From positions 1 through 58,269 of the forward strand of contig CAAEVV010000031.1 in NCBI GenBank assembly GCA_900759565.1: a DNA stretch of 58,269 bases, in the 5' to 3' direction. The notes beneath the pieces were generated by a model. That model worked only from the letters and a program-made list of their open reading frames with translations, did not search any database and had not been told where the DNA came from. Within the stretch, counting starts at the first letter, position 1; every line of letters begins with the position of its first letter. The position numbers and the translations under genes are program-made. Origin of the DNA: an uncultured Collinsella sp. GTDB taxonomy: Bacteria > Actinomycetota > Coriobacteriia > Coriobacteriales > Coriobacteriaceae. This document shows, one piece after another, positions 51,095 to 58,269 of the stretch.

Positions 51095-51223
51095 GTCGGT
51101 CGGAGGCGGGCGGGCATTACGTTTGTCGCGAGTTCCGCATGCAAAGAAGGCCACTTAATGTGGCCTTCGTCTTGCATAGGACTGTAGAGCAGCAAACGTA
51201 ACGCCCGCCCGTCTCCGACCGAC
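51095..51223. repeat. 129-bp nested palindromic element
   Basis: The 31-base ends 51095-51125 and 51193-51223 are inverted copies with two mismatches, both tolerable as G-T pairs. Inside, GAAGGCCAC-TTAAT-GTGGCCTTC (51146-51168) is a second stem, flanked by ATGCAA and TTGCAT. It has no coding capacity. It resembles a miniature inverted-repeat element and abuts the glycosyltransferase remnant. Confidence 0.7.
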
Positions 51224-51234
51224 GGTCGAGTGGA

Positions 51235-52236
51235 CTACTTCGCGGCGCCGGGGATGCTGTGGGAGGTTTTGGCGGTTTTGGCTCCGTTTACGATGGCAGT
51301 TTCCAGGGCCCTTACTGCGAGCATGCCCAGCAGGTCTAGGGGAACGGCGGCGCTTGCCTGGGCGCCCAGTTTGCCGCTGGCGAGGGTGTAGATGGTGTCG
51401 CCGTCGTTGGTGGTGTGCGTGGGACGGATGGCGTGTGCGTAGGCGTCTGCGGCCATCTGGGAGACCTTGGTGGCTTGTGCCTTAGTGAGTTCCACGTTGG
51501 TGATGATGCAGCTGATGGTGGTGTTGGTGCGGTCGAGCGGCATCTGCATGGATCCGGCGGCGGCAAAGGCTGCGAGTTCCATGTCGACGATCTGGTCGCT
51601 ATCGGCTGCGGCGCGCATGCCGGCGACCCACTCGCCGGTGAAGGGGTCGACAACGTTGCCGCAGGCGTTGACCGAGACCACGGCGCCCACCTTGACGGGA
51701 CCGAGTGCCACGGCGGCAGCTCCAAGACCGGCCTTCATGCAGGTGGCAGGCCCCATGAGCTTACCCACGGTGGCGCCCGTGCCGGCGCCTACGTTGCCCT
51801 GTTCGAGCTTGGTGGGGGTGTGGTCGAGTGCTTCGCGCACGGCGGCGATGCCGGCCTCAATGTCGGGGCGCACGGTGGGGTCGCCAAAGGCAAGGTCGAA
51901 GATACAGCTGGAGCACACGATAGGCACCTGCGTGGGGCCGACGGGAAGGCCGATGCCGCGGCTCTCAAGCTCGCGAGCGACGCCGCTTGCAGCTTCGAGG
52001 CCAAAGGCCGATCCGCCCGAAAGGCAGACGGCGTGGACCTTGTCGACGGTGTTCTCGGGTCGTAGCAGGTCGGTCTCGCGCGAAGCGGGAGCGCCACCGC
52101 GTACGTCAACGCCGCCGGTGGCGCCCTCGGGTGCCACGATTACGGTGCAACCGGTGCCGGCCTCCTCGTCCGTATAGTTGCCATAGCAAAAGCCATCGAC
52201 ATCGCAGACGTCAATGGCCTCGAGCAGTGTATCCAT
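51235..52236 (-). CDS. P1-family peptidase (DmpA/BapA-like)
   Basis: The 333-residue Ntn-type hydrolase has the P1-family motifs CLSGGSAFGLEAASGV, GNVGAGTGATVGK and NTTISCIITN. In this family the precursor cleaves itself before a nucleophilic Ser or Thr in the last region. Members remove N-terminal D- or L-amino acids or beta-amino acids from peptides. No signal peptide is visible. Confidence 0.85.
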   Translation of the reverse strand: MDTLLEAIDVCDVDGFCYGNYTDEEAGTGCTVIVAPEGATGGVDVRGGAPASRETDLLRPENTVDKVHAVCLSGGSAFGLEAASGVARELESRGIGLPVGPTQVPIVCSSCIFDLAFGDPTVRPDIEAGIAAVREALDHTPTKLEQGNVGAGTGATVGKLMGPATCMKAGLGAAAVALGPVKVGAVVSVNACGNVVDPFTGEWVAGMRAAADSDQIVDMELAAFAAAGSMQMPLDRTNTTISCIITNVELTKAQATKVSQMAADAYAHAIRPTHTTNDGDTIYTLASGKLGAQASAAVPLDLLGMLAVRALETAIVNGAKTAKTSHSIPGAAK

Positions 52237-52306
52237 GTTTAACTCCTATCGGTTTTCCGCCGCGCCTTGTGCCCGGTCGGGATCCGTACGGTACGCCAAA
52301 ATTGTA

Positions 52307-52329
52307 GGCGCTGGGGAATACCCAGCGCC
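52307..52329 (-). terminator. Hairpin after maf
   Basis: GGCGCTGGG-GAATA-CCCAGCGCC. The minus strand continues TACAATTTT. It ends the DJ-1/maf unit before the P1 peptidase gene. Confidence 0.7.
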
Positions 52330-52337
52330 AGATGCAA

Positions 52338-52919
52338 TTACGAGAGTTTTTGAATCGCGCGCGCGACGCGGGCGATGGGTAGGCCCACTACGTTATAGAA
52401 GTCGCCCGAAATATCGTGCACGAGCATGCGGCCGCCTGTGCCCTGGATGCCGTAGGCGCCTGCCTTATCCATGGGCTCACCCGAGGCAACGTAGTGCTCG
52501 ATCTGCTCGTCGGTGAGCTCGTAGAATGTCACGTCGGTCACATCGACAAACGACAGGCTCTCGGCGGCATGCGGGGCGGCCGTATCGCCTGACTTAACGA
52601 TGCAGACGCCGGTTGCGACCTGGTGCGTGCGGCCCGAAAGCTCACGGAGCATGGTGCGCGCCTCGCCCTCGGTTGCCGGCTTGCCCAAAATCTTGCCGTC
52701 GAAGGTGACGATGGTGTCGGCCGCGACCGTCAGTTCTTTGGGCTCGGCATACTCGGCAGCAACGGCAGCCGCCTTGGCGCGTGCCAAGCGCTCGACAAGC
52801 GTGAGCGGAGCCTCGCCATCAAAGGGCGTTTCGTCGATATCCGCGGGAATCACGCGAATGTTGTAGCCTGCCTCGCGCATCAGCTCTATGCGGCGCGGCG
52901 ATTGCGAAGCCAAAATCAT
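52338..52919 (-). CDS. maf: Maf-family nucleotide pyrophosphatase
   Basis: The 193-residue protein has LASQSPRRIELM at the N-terminus, AADTIV near residue 67 and GKPATEGEARTML, all Maf signatures. Maf proteins hydrolyse non-canonical nucleoside triphosphates and affect septum formation. Its ATG overlaps the TGA of the DJ-1 gene (ATGA). Confidence 0.92.
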   Translation of the reverse strand: MILASQSPRRIELMREAGYNIRVIPADIDETPFDGEAPLTLVERLARAKAAAVAAEYAEPKELTVAADTIVTFDGKILGKPATEGEARTMLRELSGRTHQVATGVCIVKSGDTAAPHAAESLSFVDVTDVTFYELTDEQIEHYVASGEPMDKAGAYGIQGTGGRMLVHDISGDFYNVVGLPIARVARAIQKLS

Positions 52920-53458
52920 AGTTGGATGCCCTCGGTGACCTTCTCGACGGCCTTGTCGCCAGCGAGCGTGCGCAGCAGCTCCAATGCAAAGGGGAGTGAC
53001 TGTGCCATGCCGCTGGCAGTGATGATGTTGCCGTCTTGCGTGACCTTCTCGCCAGTATAGGCGCCTTCGGGGAAGCTTTTCTCAAAGCCAGGGAAGCACG
53101 TGGCGTGGCGCCCCTCGAGTAGGTCGAGCTCGCCCAGGATAAACGGGGCGGCGCAGATGGCGGCGACGTGCTTGGTCGCGGCGAACTCGCAGACCACGTC
53201 GCAGACACGCTGATCGGCGCGCAGGTTGGTGGCACCGGGCAGGCCGCCGGGCAGCACGACGCAGTCGTACTCGTCAAAGTTGATCTCATCAAAGAGCGCA
53301 TCGCAGGTCACGGGGATCTGCAGCGAGCTTACGACCTCACGCGTGGGCATAATCGAGACGAGCGTGGCACGCACGCCGCCGCGACGCATGACATCGACCA
53401 TGGTCAAGCATTCAATAGTTTCAAAGCCATCGGCGGCGAGAACGGCAACGCTGGGCAT
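52916..53458 (-). CDS. DJ-1/PfpI-family protein
   Basis: The 180-residue protein has the flavodoxin-like DJ-1 fold. The nucleophile elbow AAICAAPFIL carries the reactive Cys, and VLPGGLPGATNLR precedes it; Glu16 in DGFETIE is the partner of that Cys. DJ-1 proteins protect against glyoxal or oxidative damage. The chosen ATG has AAAGGAA upstream; an earlier in-frame ATG eight codons upstream has none. It is cotranslated with maf. Confidence 0.88.
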   Translation of the reverse strand: MPSVAVLAADGFETIECLTMVDVMRRGGVRATLVSIMPTREVVSSLQIPVTCDALFDEINFDEYDCVVLPGGLPGATNLRADQRVCDVVCEFAATKHVAAICAAPFILGELDLLEGRHATCFPGFEKSFPEGAYTGEKVTQDGNIITASGMAQSLPFALELLRTLAGDKAVEKVTEGIQL

Positions 53459-53564
53459 GAGGGTTCCTTTCATAGGCGGCATACAATTAGCCGTCTTATA
53501 CCCCGAAGACCTCCGCTTGCCTCGCTCGATTTCCCAATGATTTTTCTGAGCAATGATTAAGTGG

Positions 53565-54878
53565 CTAGTTGCGCTTGAGGTGGACGACGGTTTCGCAGTG
53601 GAAGGTTTGTGGGAATAGGTCGACTGGCGTGATCTTTATGGGGGAGAAGGTGCCTTCTTCGACAAAGCGTTTGAGATCGCGCGCCAGGGTGGCCGGGTCG
53701 CAGCTCACGTAGGCGACATCGCGGGCACTCGTGCTGGCGATAAGGTCGATCGCCTCGGGGGCGAGGCCTGCGCGCGGCGGGTCGACCACCAAGATGTCGG
53801 CATCCTGGTCGGGGAACTCGCGCACCGCGTCTCCGCCAATGACGTCGACGTTATCAAGCTTGTTGATTTCCAGGTTACGGCGTAGATCGCGCACGGCGGG
53901 GCCGTAGGCCTCGACGGCAGCGACAAAGTCGCAGCGGCGGGCGAGCGGCAGGGTAAAGGTGCCGGCACCGCAGTACAGGTCCACGGCAAGCTCGTCTTCC
54001 TGCGGGTCGAGCGCTTCCATGACAAGCTCGATCAAAATCTCGGCACCCTTGGTGTTGACCTGGAAAAAAGACGGGGCAGACAAGCGCATCTGACCCTCGG
54101 CGATATTCTCGGTCCATGAGCCCTCTCCGGCGAGCATTTCGACCTTGGAGACACGGCGGGCCTTCTTTTCGCCCTTGCTCATCACGCGCACGATGCTCGT
54201 GGGATGAGCGGCGTCCGCCAGCACGCGGGAGACCTGCGAGCGCGGAAAAGAGCCCGTAGGCGTCCAGAGCGCCACTTCGAGTGCCTTGGTGCGACGCGAG
54301 GCGCGAATGCCCACGCGCCCGAGGCCCAGGTCGTGGCTGCCGCTCAGATAATTGAGCGCACCGACGACCGATTTGAGTGCCTTGGGGAAGCGTTTGTCGA
54401 ACAACGGGCACGAATCGACGGTCACGATCTTGCGAGGATCGACACCGTGCATGCCAAGACGCACGCGGCCGTTTACAACGGTCGGCTCGAGTTCGATTTT
54501 ATTGCGGTAGCCCCAATCATCCTTGGTGTGGCGGATGGGTTGCACCAGTTCATCGACTTGATCGGGGCTGAACTTGCCGATACGCTCGAGCGTGGAGCGC
54601 AGATTTTGCTCCTTGGCGGCGAGCTGTGCCGTGCGTGAGAGATTGCCCCACGAGCAGCCGCCGCAGATGCCCACGAAGGGGCAGGGAGGCTGAATGCGAT
54701 CGGGGCTTGGCTCCAGAATCTCGGTGGTGCGGGCACGCATGAACGACTTGCCGTCCTGTACGACCTCGGCCTCGACGGTGTCGCCTGCCACGGCGCCCTG
54801 CACAAAGACGGCCTTGCCGTTGTCGGCGTGCGCCAGCCCGTCGGCGCCGTAGGTCATCGATTCTATAGTGAGCTTCAT
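53565..54878 (-). CDS. RumA/RlmD-type RNA uracil-C5 methyltransferase
   Basis: The 437-residue protein has an N-terminal TRAM domain (1-55), a Fe-S cysteine set (Cys66, Cys72, Cys75, with DSCPLF later), and a SAM methyltransferase domain with DLYCGAGTFTLPLA and the catalytic YVSCDPATLARDL. It methylates a uridine in 23S rRNA or tRNA. The exact site is uncertain, since the RumA, RlmC and TrmA groups are alike. I start at MKLTIES, where the TRAM domain begins. Confidence 0.88.
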   Translation of the reverse strand: MKLTIESMTYGADGLAHADNGKAVFVQGAVAGDTVEAEVVQDGKSFMRARTTEILEPSPDRIQPPCPFVGICGGCSWGNLSRTAQLAAKEQNLRSTLERIGKFSPDQVDELVQPIRHTKDDWGYRNKIELEPTVVNGRVRLGMHGVDPRKIVTVDSCPLFDKRFPKALKSVVGALNYLSGSHDLGLGRVGIRASRRTKALEVALWTPTGSFPRSQVSRVLADAAHPTSIVRVMSKGEKKARRVSKVEMLAGEGSWTENIAEGQMRLSAPSFFQVNTKGAEILIELVMEALDPQEDELAVDLYCGAGTFTLPLARRCDFVAAVEAYGPAVRDLRRNLEINKLDNVDVIGGDAVREFPDQDADILVVDPPRAGLAPEAIDLIASTSARDVAYVSCDPATLARDLKRFVEEGTFSPIKITPVDLFPQTFHCETVVHLKRN

Positions 54879-54926
54879 ATTCCTGCCTGTCATTCGCGTT
54901 GTTGTTCGCACCATGGTAGCAGGGAA

Positions 54927-54968
54927 AAGCGCCCCGCATCCGAGGCTTTCCTCAAATGCGGGGCGCTT
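54927..54968 (-). terminator. Terminator of ppk1
   Basis: AAGCGCCCCGCAT and its complement, with a 16-base loop partly paired. On the minus strand TTTT follows the stem. Confidence 0.8.
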
Positions 54969-54991
54969 CTACAAACTGCTTCTACAAACGA

Positions 54992-57571
54992 CTATTTCGT
55001 CTTGCCGGTAATGAGCGTCTTAAGACCCAGGCCGATCAGACCCAGGCCCATGCGCACGCGACCGGGGCGATGGCGCTCGATGGCCTTGGTCTTGCCGGCG
55101 GGCTTATCGCGACGGGCGCTCGTCTCGGGTGCGGGCTTGGTGACCTGCGGCTCGGGCTGAGGTGCAGGTGCGGGCTCGGGCTCAATGACGGTCGCCTGGA
55201 CCTCTTGGACCTTGGGTGTGGCCGGCTGCGGCTCAGGAGCAGGGGCGGGCTTTGCCTCGGCGGCGGGCTCCGGAGTCGCAGTAGCGGGCTCGGGCGCTTT
55301 CTCCACGGCGGGCTCTGCGGCAGCCTCGGGCTCATTCACCGGGGGAGCTGCAACCGCTTCCGGTTTGGCGGCTGCCCCGTGTTCAACCTCGGCCTGAATG
55401 GCCTCCTCGGCCACACGTTCCTTCTCCTGTGCGCGCTGCTGCGCGGCGGCCTCGGCGTTGCGATAGGCACGCTCCAGCAGGGCTTCCTGCGAGTTGAAGG
55501 GTTTCTCACCCTCTGCACGCTCCACGGGGACCCAGGTGCCGTCGCTCGTGAGGCTGCGGGCCTTCACGTTGTCGCGCAGCTGCATGCCCATGTACTCGTG
55601 CACTAGGGCGCGGCAGGTGGGGTCGAGCACGGGGAAGGCAATCTCCACGCGGTGCTCGGTGTTGCGCGTCATCATGTCTGCCGAGCTCAGGTAAATCATG
55701 TCCGAGTCCACGCCGAAAGCATAGACGCGCGCGTGCTCCAAAAAGCGTCCGACGATGGAGCGGACATGCACGTTCTCGGTCTTGCCCGGAACACCGGGCT
55801 TGAGGCACGAGATGCCGCGGATGATCATGTCTACGCGCACGCCGGCACACGATGCCTCGGCGATCTTGTCGATAACCTCGCGGTCGGTCAGCGAGTTGAG
55901 CTTAAAGAACACGCGGGCGGGCTCGCCGGCAAGGGCGCGCTGGATCTCGCGGTCAAGCCCGCGCATGATGAGCGGTTTCAGTCCGACGGGCGCCACACCC
56001 AGGAAGCGGTAGTCGCCGCGCAGGTTGCCCAGCGACAGATTGCGGAAGAACAGGTTGGCGTCCTCGCCGATGCCGGGATGGGCTGTCATGAGCATAAAGT
56101 CGCTGTAGAGTTTGGCCGTCTTCTCGTTAAAGTTGCCGGTGCCCAAAAGCGTGAGGCGCGTAAGCGCCATGCCCTCGCGATAGGTGAGCTGGCAGATCTT
56201 TGAGTGGCATTTAAAGCCCTCGGAACCATAGATGACGGTGCAGCCGGCCTCTTCCAGGCGCTCGGCCCACTCGATGTTGTTCTGCTCGTCAAAGCGGGCA
56301 CGAAGTTCCATGAGCACCGTGACCTCTTTGCCGTTCTCGGCAGCATCGATCAGCGACTCGCACAGGCGGCTCTGCTTGGCCACGCGGTAGAGCGTGATGC
56401 GCAGCGAGATGCACTCGGGGTCGTAGGCGGCCTCGTGCACCAGATCCAGGAAGGGGTTCATGGCCTCGTAGGGATAAAAGAGCAGCTTGTCGTGCTGCAG
56501 CACCTGCTCGCGGATGGAGCGGGTCATGTCGATGGTGGGATTGGGCTGCGGCCTAAACGGCGTAAAGAGCAGCTCGTTGCGCAGGTGCTCGGGAATCTTG
56601 CCCTCAATGCCAAAGACGTAGCCCAGGTCGAGCGGGATATCGCAGGTAAAGACAGAGCGGCGCGAAAGCTCGAGCGCCTTGCGGATGGTCTTGAGCGTTG
56701 CCTTCTCGAGCGACCCCGAGACCGCGAGCACTACCGGCTGCAGACGCAGGCGCTTCTTGAGGATGCGCTTCATGTGCTGGCGGTAGTCCTCTTCCTCTTC
56801 GACGCCCTCGCCGTCCGGATCGATGTCGGCGTTGCGGGTGACGCGGATCAGCGCACGATCCAGCGGCTTATAGGAGCCAAAGCAGCTGTCCAGGCAGGCG
56901 AGGATGACGTCCTCGAGCAAGATGTAGGAGTAGGTGCCGGTGGGCGAGGGGATCTCGACCACGCGGTTCATCGAGGCGGGAATCTCGATAAGGCCCAGCA
57001 GGCTCTCCTCGTCGGTGGCGCCGTCCAGACCACAGGCCAGATAGAGCGCGCCATTGCGTAGGTTGGGGAAGGGGTGGCGAGGATCGATGACCAGCGGCGA
57101 GATGACCGGCGACACGTAGGCCTGGAAGTAGCGGGTTACAAAGGTGCGCTCCTCGGGCGTAAGCGAATCGATGCGGGCGCGGTGAACGCCCAAGGTGTCG
57201 AGCTTGCCCTCGATGCTCTTAAAGATGGACTCCCAACGGGTAAGGAGCCCGGGCATTTCGGCCATGACAGCATCGACCTGTTCGGAGGCGGTCATATTGC
57301 TCTTGTTGTCGACAGGTTGCTTTTTGAGCTCTGCCAGATCGGACAGGCCGCCCACGCGCACCATGAGAAACTCGTCGAGGTTAGACTCGAAAATCGACAC
57401 GAACTTTAGACGCTCGAACAGCGGAACGGTCTCATCGAAGGCTTCGTCAAGCACACGGTTGTCAAAGCGTAGCCAGCTGAGCTCTCGGTTCTGCGTGTAC
57501 GAGAAGTCGCGAGGCGGTTTGCGCAGCTTTGCGGCGGCTTGCTTTTTTTCGATTTTGCTCGGCATATGCAT
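54992..57571 (-). CDS. ppk1: Polyphosphate kinase 1 with long C-terminal extension
   Basis: The 859-residue protein contains a full PPK1: N-terminal FSYTQNRELSWLRFDNRVLDEA, the phosphorylated His in GFKCHSKICQL, and the second phospholipase D-like motif FLEHARVYAFG. PPK1 polymerises phosphate from ATP. The family is usually about 690-720 residues. Here about 140 more residues follow: helical Gln/Glu/Ala, then Pro/Ala/Glu/Lys repeats, then a basic end with a glycine/leucine helix (MGLGLIGLGLKTLI). The extension may tether the enzyme to membrane or polyphosphate. Start MHMPS or MPS is uncertain. Confidence 0.92.
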   Translation of the reverse strand: MHMPSKIEKKQAAAKLRKPPRDFSYTQNRELSWLRFDNRVLDEAFDETVPLFERLKFVSIFESNLDEFLMVRVGGLSDLAELKKQPVDNKSNMTASEQVDAVMAEMPGLLTRWESIFKSIEGKLDTLGVHRARIDSLTPEERTFVTRYFQAYVSPVISPLVIDPRHPFPNLRNGALYLACGLDGATDEESLLGLIEIPASMNRVVEIPSPTGTYSYILLEDVILACLDSCFGSYKPLDRALIRVTRNADIDPDGEGVEEEEDYRQHMKRILKKRLRLQPVVLAVSGSLEKATLKTIRKALELSRRSVFTCDIPLDLGYVFGIEGKIPEHLRNELLFTPFRPQPNPTIDMTRSIREQVLQHDKLLFYPYEAMNPFLDLVHEAAYDPECISLRITLYRVAKQSRLCESLIDAAENGKEVTVLMELRARFDEQNNIEWAERLEEAGCTVIYGSEGFKCHSKICQLTYREGMALTRLTLLGTGNFNEKTAKLYSDFMLMTAHPGIGEDANLFFRNLSLGNLRGDYRFLGVAPVGLKPLIMRGLDREIQRALAGEPARVFFKLNSLTDREVIDKIAEASCAGVRVDMIIRGISCLKPGVPGKTENVHVRSIVGRFLEHARVYAFGVDSDMIYLSSADMMTRNTEHRVEIAFPVLDPTCRALVHEYMGMQLRDNVKARSLTSDGTWVPVERAEGEKPFNSQEALLERAYRNAEAAAQQRAQEKERVAEEAIQAEVEHGAAAKPEAVAAPPVNEPEAAAEPAVEKAPEPATATPEPAAEAKPAPAPEPQPATPKVQEVQATVIEPEPAPAPQPEPQVTKPAPETSARRDKPAGKTKAIERHRPGRVRMGLGLIGLGLKTLITGKTK

Positions 57572-58120
57572 CTGTCCGTTCAGTCCCCGCAGGGGACGGT
57601 AGCCTAACCCTATTCACTATTGTCTCAATTTAGTCGACTTGTGGCACGGACGTATTGTGCGAACGGTATCTTTACCTACTTCTTACGCTGACAAGTCATA
57701 GGACTGACGCCCTGCTCGTCTGCAAGCGGTCTATATCCTCACTCAACTGGTACGTAAGTGTGAATAAGAATGATGGATAGCTGAATATCATTGAATGCAG
57801 GCGGAAACGTAAACAAACATCATTTATATACATAAAACCGATTTAGCTATGCAATTCTGAATCAAAAGTTTAGAGATGCAATTGCAAATAGTTTTTAGGA
57901 AAAAAGAGCGTTTACCTTAGAAAAGTTACTTTAGAACGCCGAAGTACATTATGGGGGAATCTCATGCGATATACCGTTCATCGCACTTTGTTGACCGTTC
58001 GGGGGCGAGGTGGAATTGCGGGTGGAATTTGGATATAACTAGAGCTGTCAGCAAGCAGCGTCCGCTATGGAAGGGCGCTGAGAGATTCGGCCGAAAGGCC
58101 CGAAAGAAAGGTAGGAGGCC
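57572..58120. promoter_or_regulatory. Region upstream of ppk1 and arcA
   Basis: About 550 bases without a convincing gene. The left part is the ppk1 upstream region and holds a GTCCCC-GCA-GGGGAC palindrome (57582-57596). From 57750 it becomes A/T-rich. GTGAATAAGAATGAT and CTGAATATCATTGAATG (about 57760-57798) resemble ARG-box half-sites of ArgR. TTATATACAT at about 57824 could be a -10. GTAGGAGG at 58111 is the arcA ribosome site. Confidence 0.4.
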
Positions 58121-58269
58121 ATGACGAAAGGTCTGCACGTGCCTTCCGAGATCGGCAAGCTCAGGAAGGTCTGCCTGCACCGTCCCGGCGACGAGCTCCT
58201 CAACCTGCCGCCCGACGAGCTCGAGCGACTCCTGTTCGACGACGTCCCGTTCCTGGAGGTCGCGCAGCA
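58121..58269 (+). CDS. arcA: Arginine deiminase, 5' part
   Basis: The first 49 codons of a gene that runs off the right edge. HVPSEIGKLRKVCLHRPGDEL, with NLPPDELERLLFDDVPFLEVAQ next, is the N-terminus of ArcA. The enzyme hydrolyses arginine to citrulline and ammonia, the first step of the arginine deiminase pathway that yields ATP via carbamate kinase. GTAGGAGG gives the start. The rest of the pathway must lie beyond the window. Confidence 0.93.
   Translation, partial: MTKGLHVPSEIGKLRKVCLHRPGDELLNLPPDELERLLFDDVPFLEVAQ

Noticed and set aside
50945..51154. 69-codon minus-strand frame across the palindromes
   Set aside because: It runs through the repeat structures in a frame different from the glycosyltransferase remnant and has no ribosome site.

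Overview
The window reads as chromosomal DNA of a high-G+C anaerobic Actinomycetota of class Coriobacteriia, most likely Collinsella or a close relative (about 60% G+C by eye; gene content typical of that genus; a D-aspartate ligase/racemase pair that fits an A4-type, D-Asp cross-bridged wall). It is dense, ordinary-looking chromosome with no rRNA, tRNA, CRISPR array, transposase or prophage that I can see, but its intergenic spaces are rich in palindromic elements and 5' leader structures.

Layout. 1-4 kb: end of an unidentified gene, deoC, two HAD phosphatases and a fructoselysine-6-kinase-like PfkB kinase. 4-7 kb: tatD and tcdA on the minus strand, then an sdpR/sdpI-like autorepressor/immunity-type pair. 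7-11.5 kb: ettA, then two low-complexity proteins of unknown function. 11.6-18.5 kb: nadE, a PLP aminotransferase, L-lactate dehydrogenase, a DUF2974 hydrolase flanked by two matching palindromes, and a nucleoid-associated protein. 18.6-24 kb: a lysine/diaminopimelate operon under a lysine riboswitch, in which lysA and dapA form one uninterrupted 769-codon reading frame, followed by dapB and dapH; an M20 amidohydrolase (possible N-acetyl-DAP deacetylase) is divergent from it. 24-31 kb: small membrane proteins, an HTH protein with a Ser/Thr kinase, a secreted coiled-coil lysozyme-like protein, a MOSC protein, and an ATP-grasp D-aspartate-ligase-like gene with an aspartate racemase.

31-34.8 kb: a complete ECF transporter (S component, fused double ATPase EcfA, EcfT). 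Upstream lies a classical attenuator: a 22-codon leader peptide with three consecutive Trp codons followed by a terminator, which marks the S component as a tryptophan transporter. 35-44.7 kb: a wall-anchored C69 peptidase, a lipid kinase with a 30-residue membrane microprotein, RNase D, a zinc metallopeptidase, xseA/xseB, a HIT protein, and a LysR/MFS pair. 44.8-48.4 kb: two tandem acetate kinase paralogues and a convergent pta, the acetate/ATP branch of fermentation that complements ldh. 48.6-51.2 kb: glf and a glycosyltransferase, then an unusual palindrome-rich scar holding the 3' end of a lost glycosyltransferase gene. 51.2-57.6 kb: P1 peptidase, maf, DJ-1 protein, a RumA/RlmD-type methyltransferase and a ppk1 with a long C-terminal extension. 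The window ends in the first 49 codons of arcA.

The observations I rate highest are the LysA-DapA fusion under a lysine riboswitch, the Trp-leader attenuator of the ECF transporter, the tandem acetate kinases with altered nucleotide-site motifs in one copy, a dispersed 72-bp hairpin element whose two copies differ by compensatory stem changes, and the nested palindromes at 50.9-51.2 kb.
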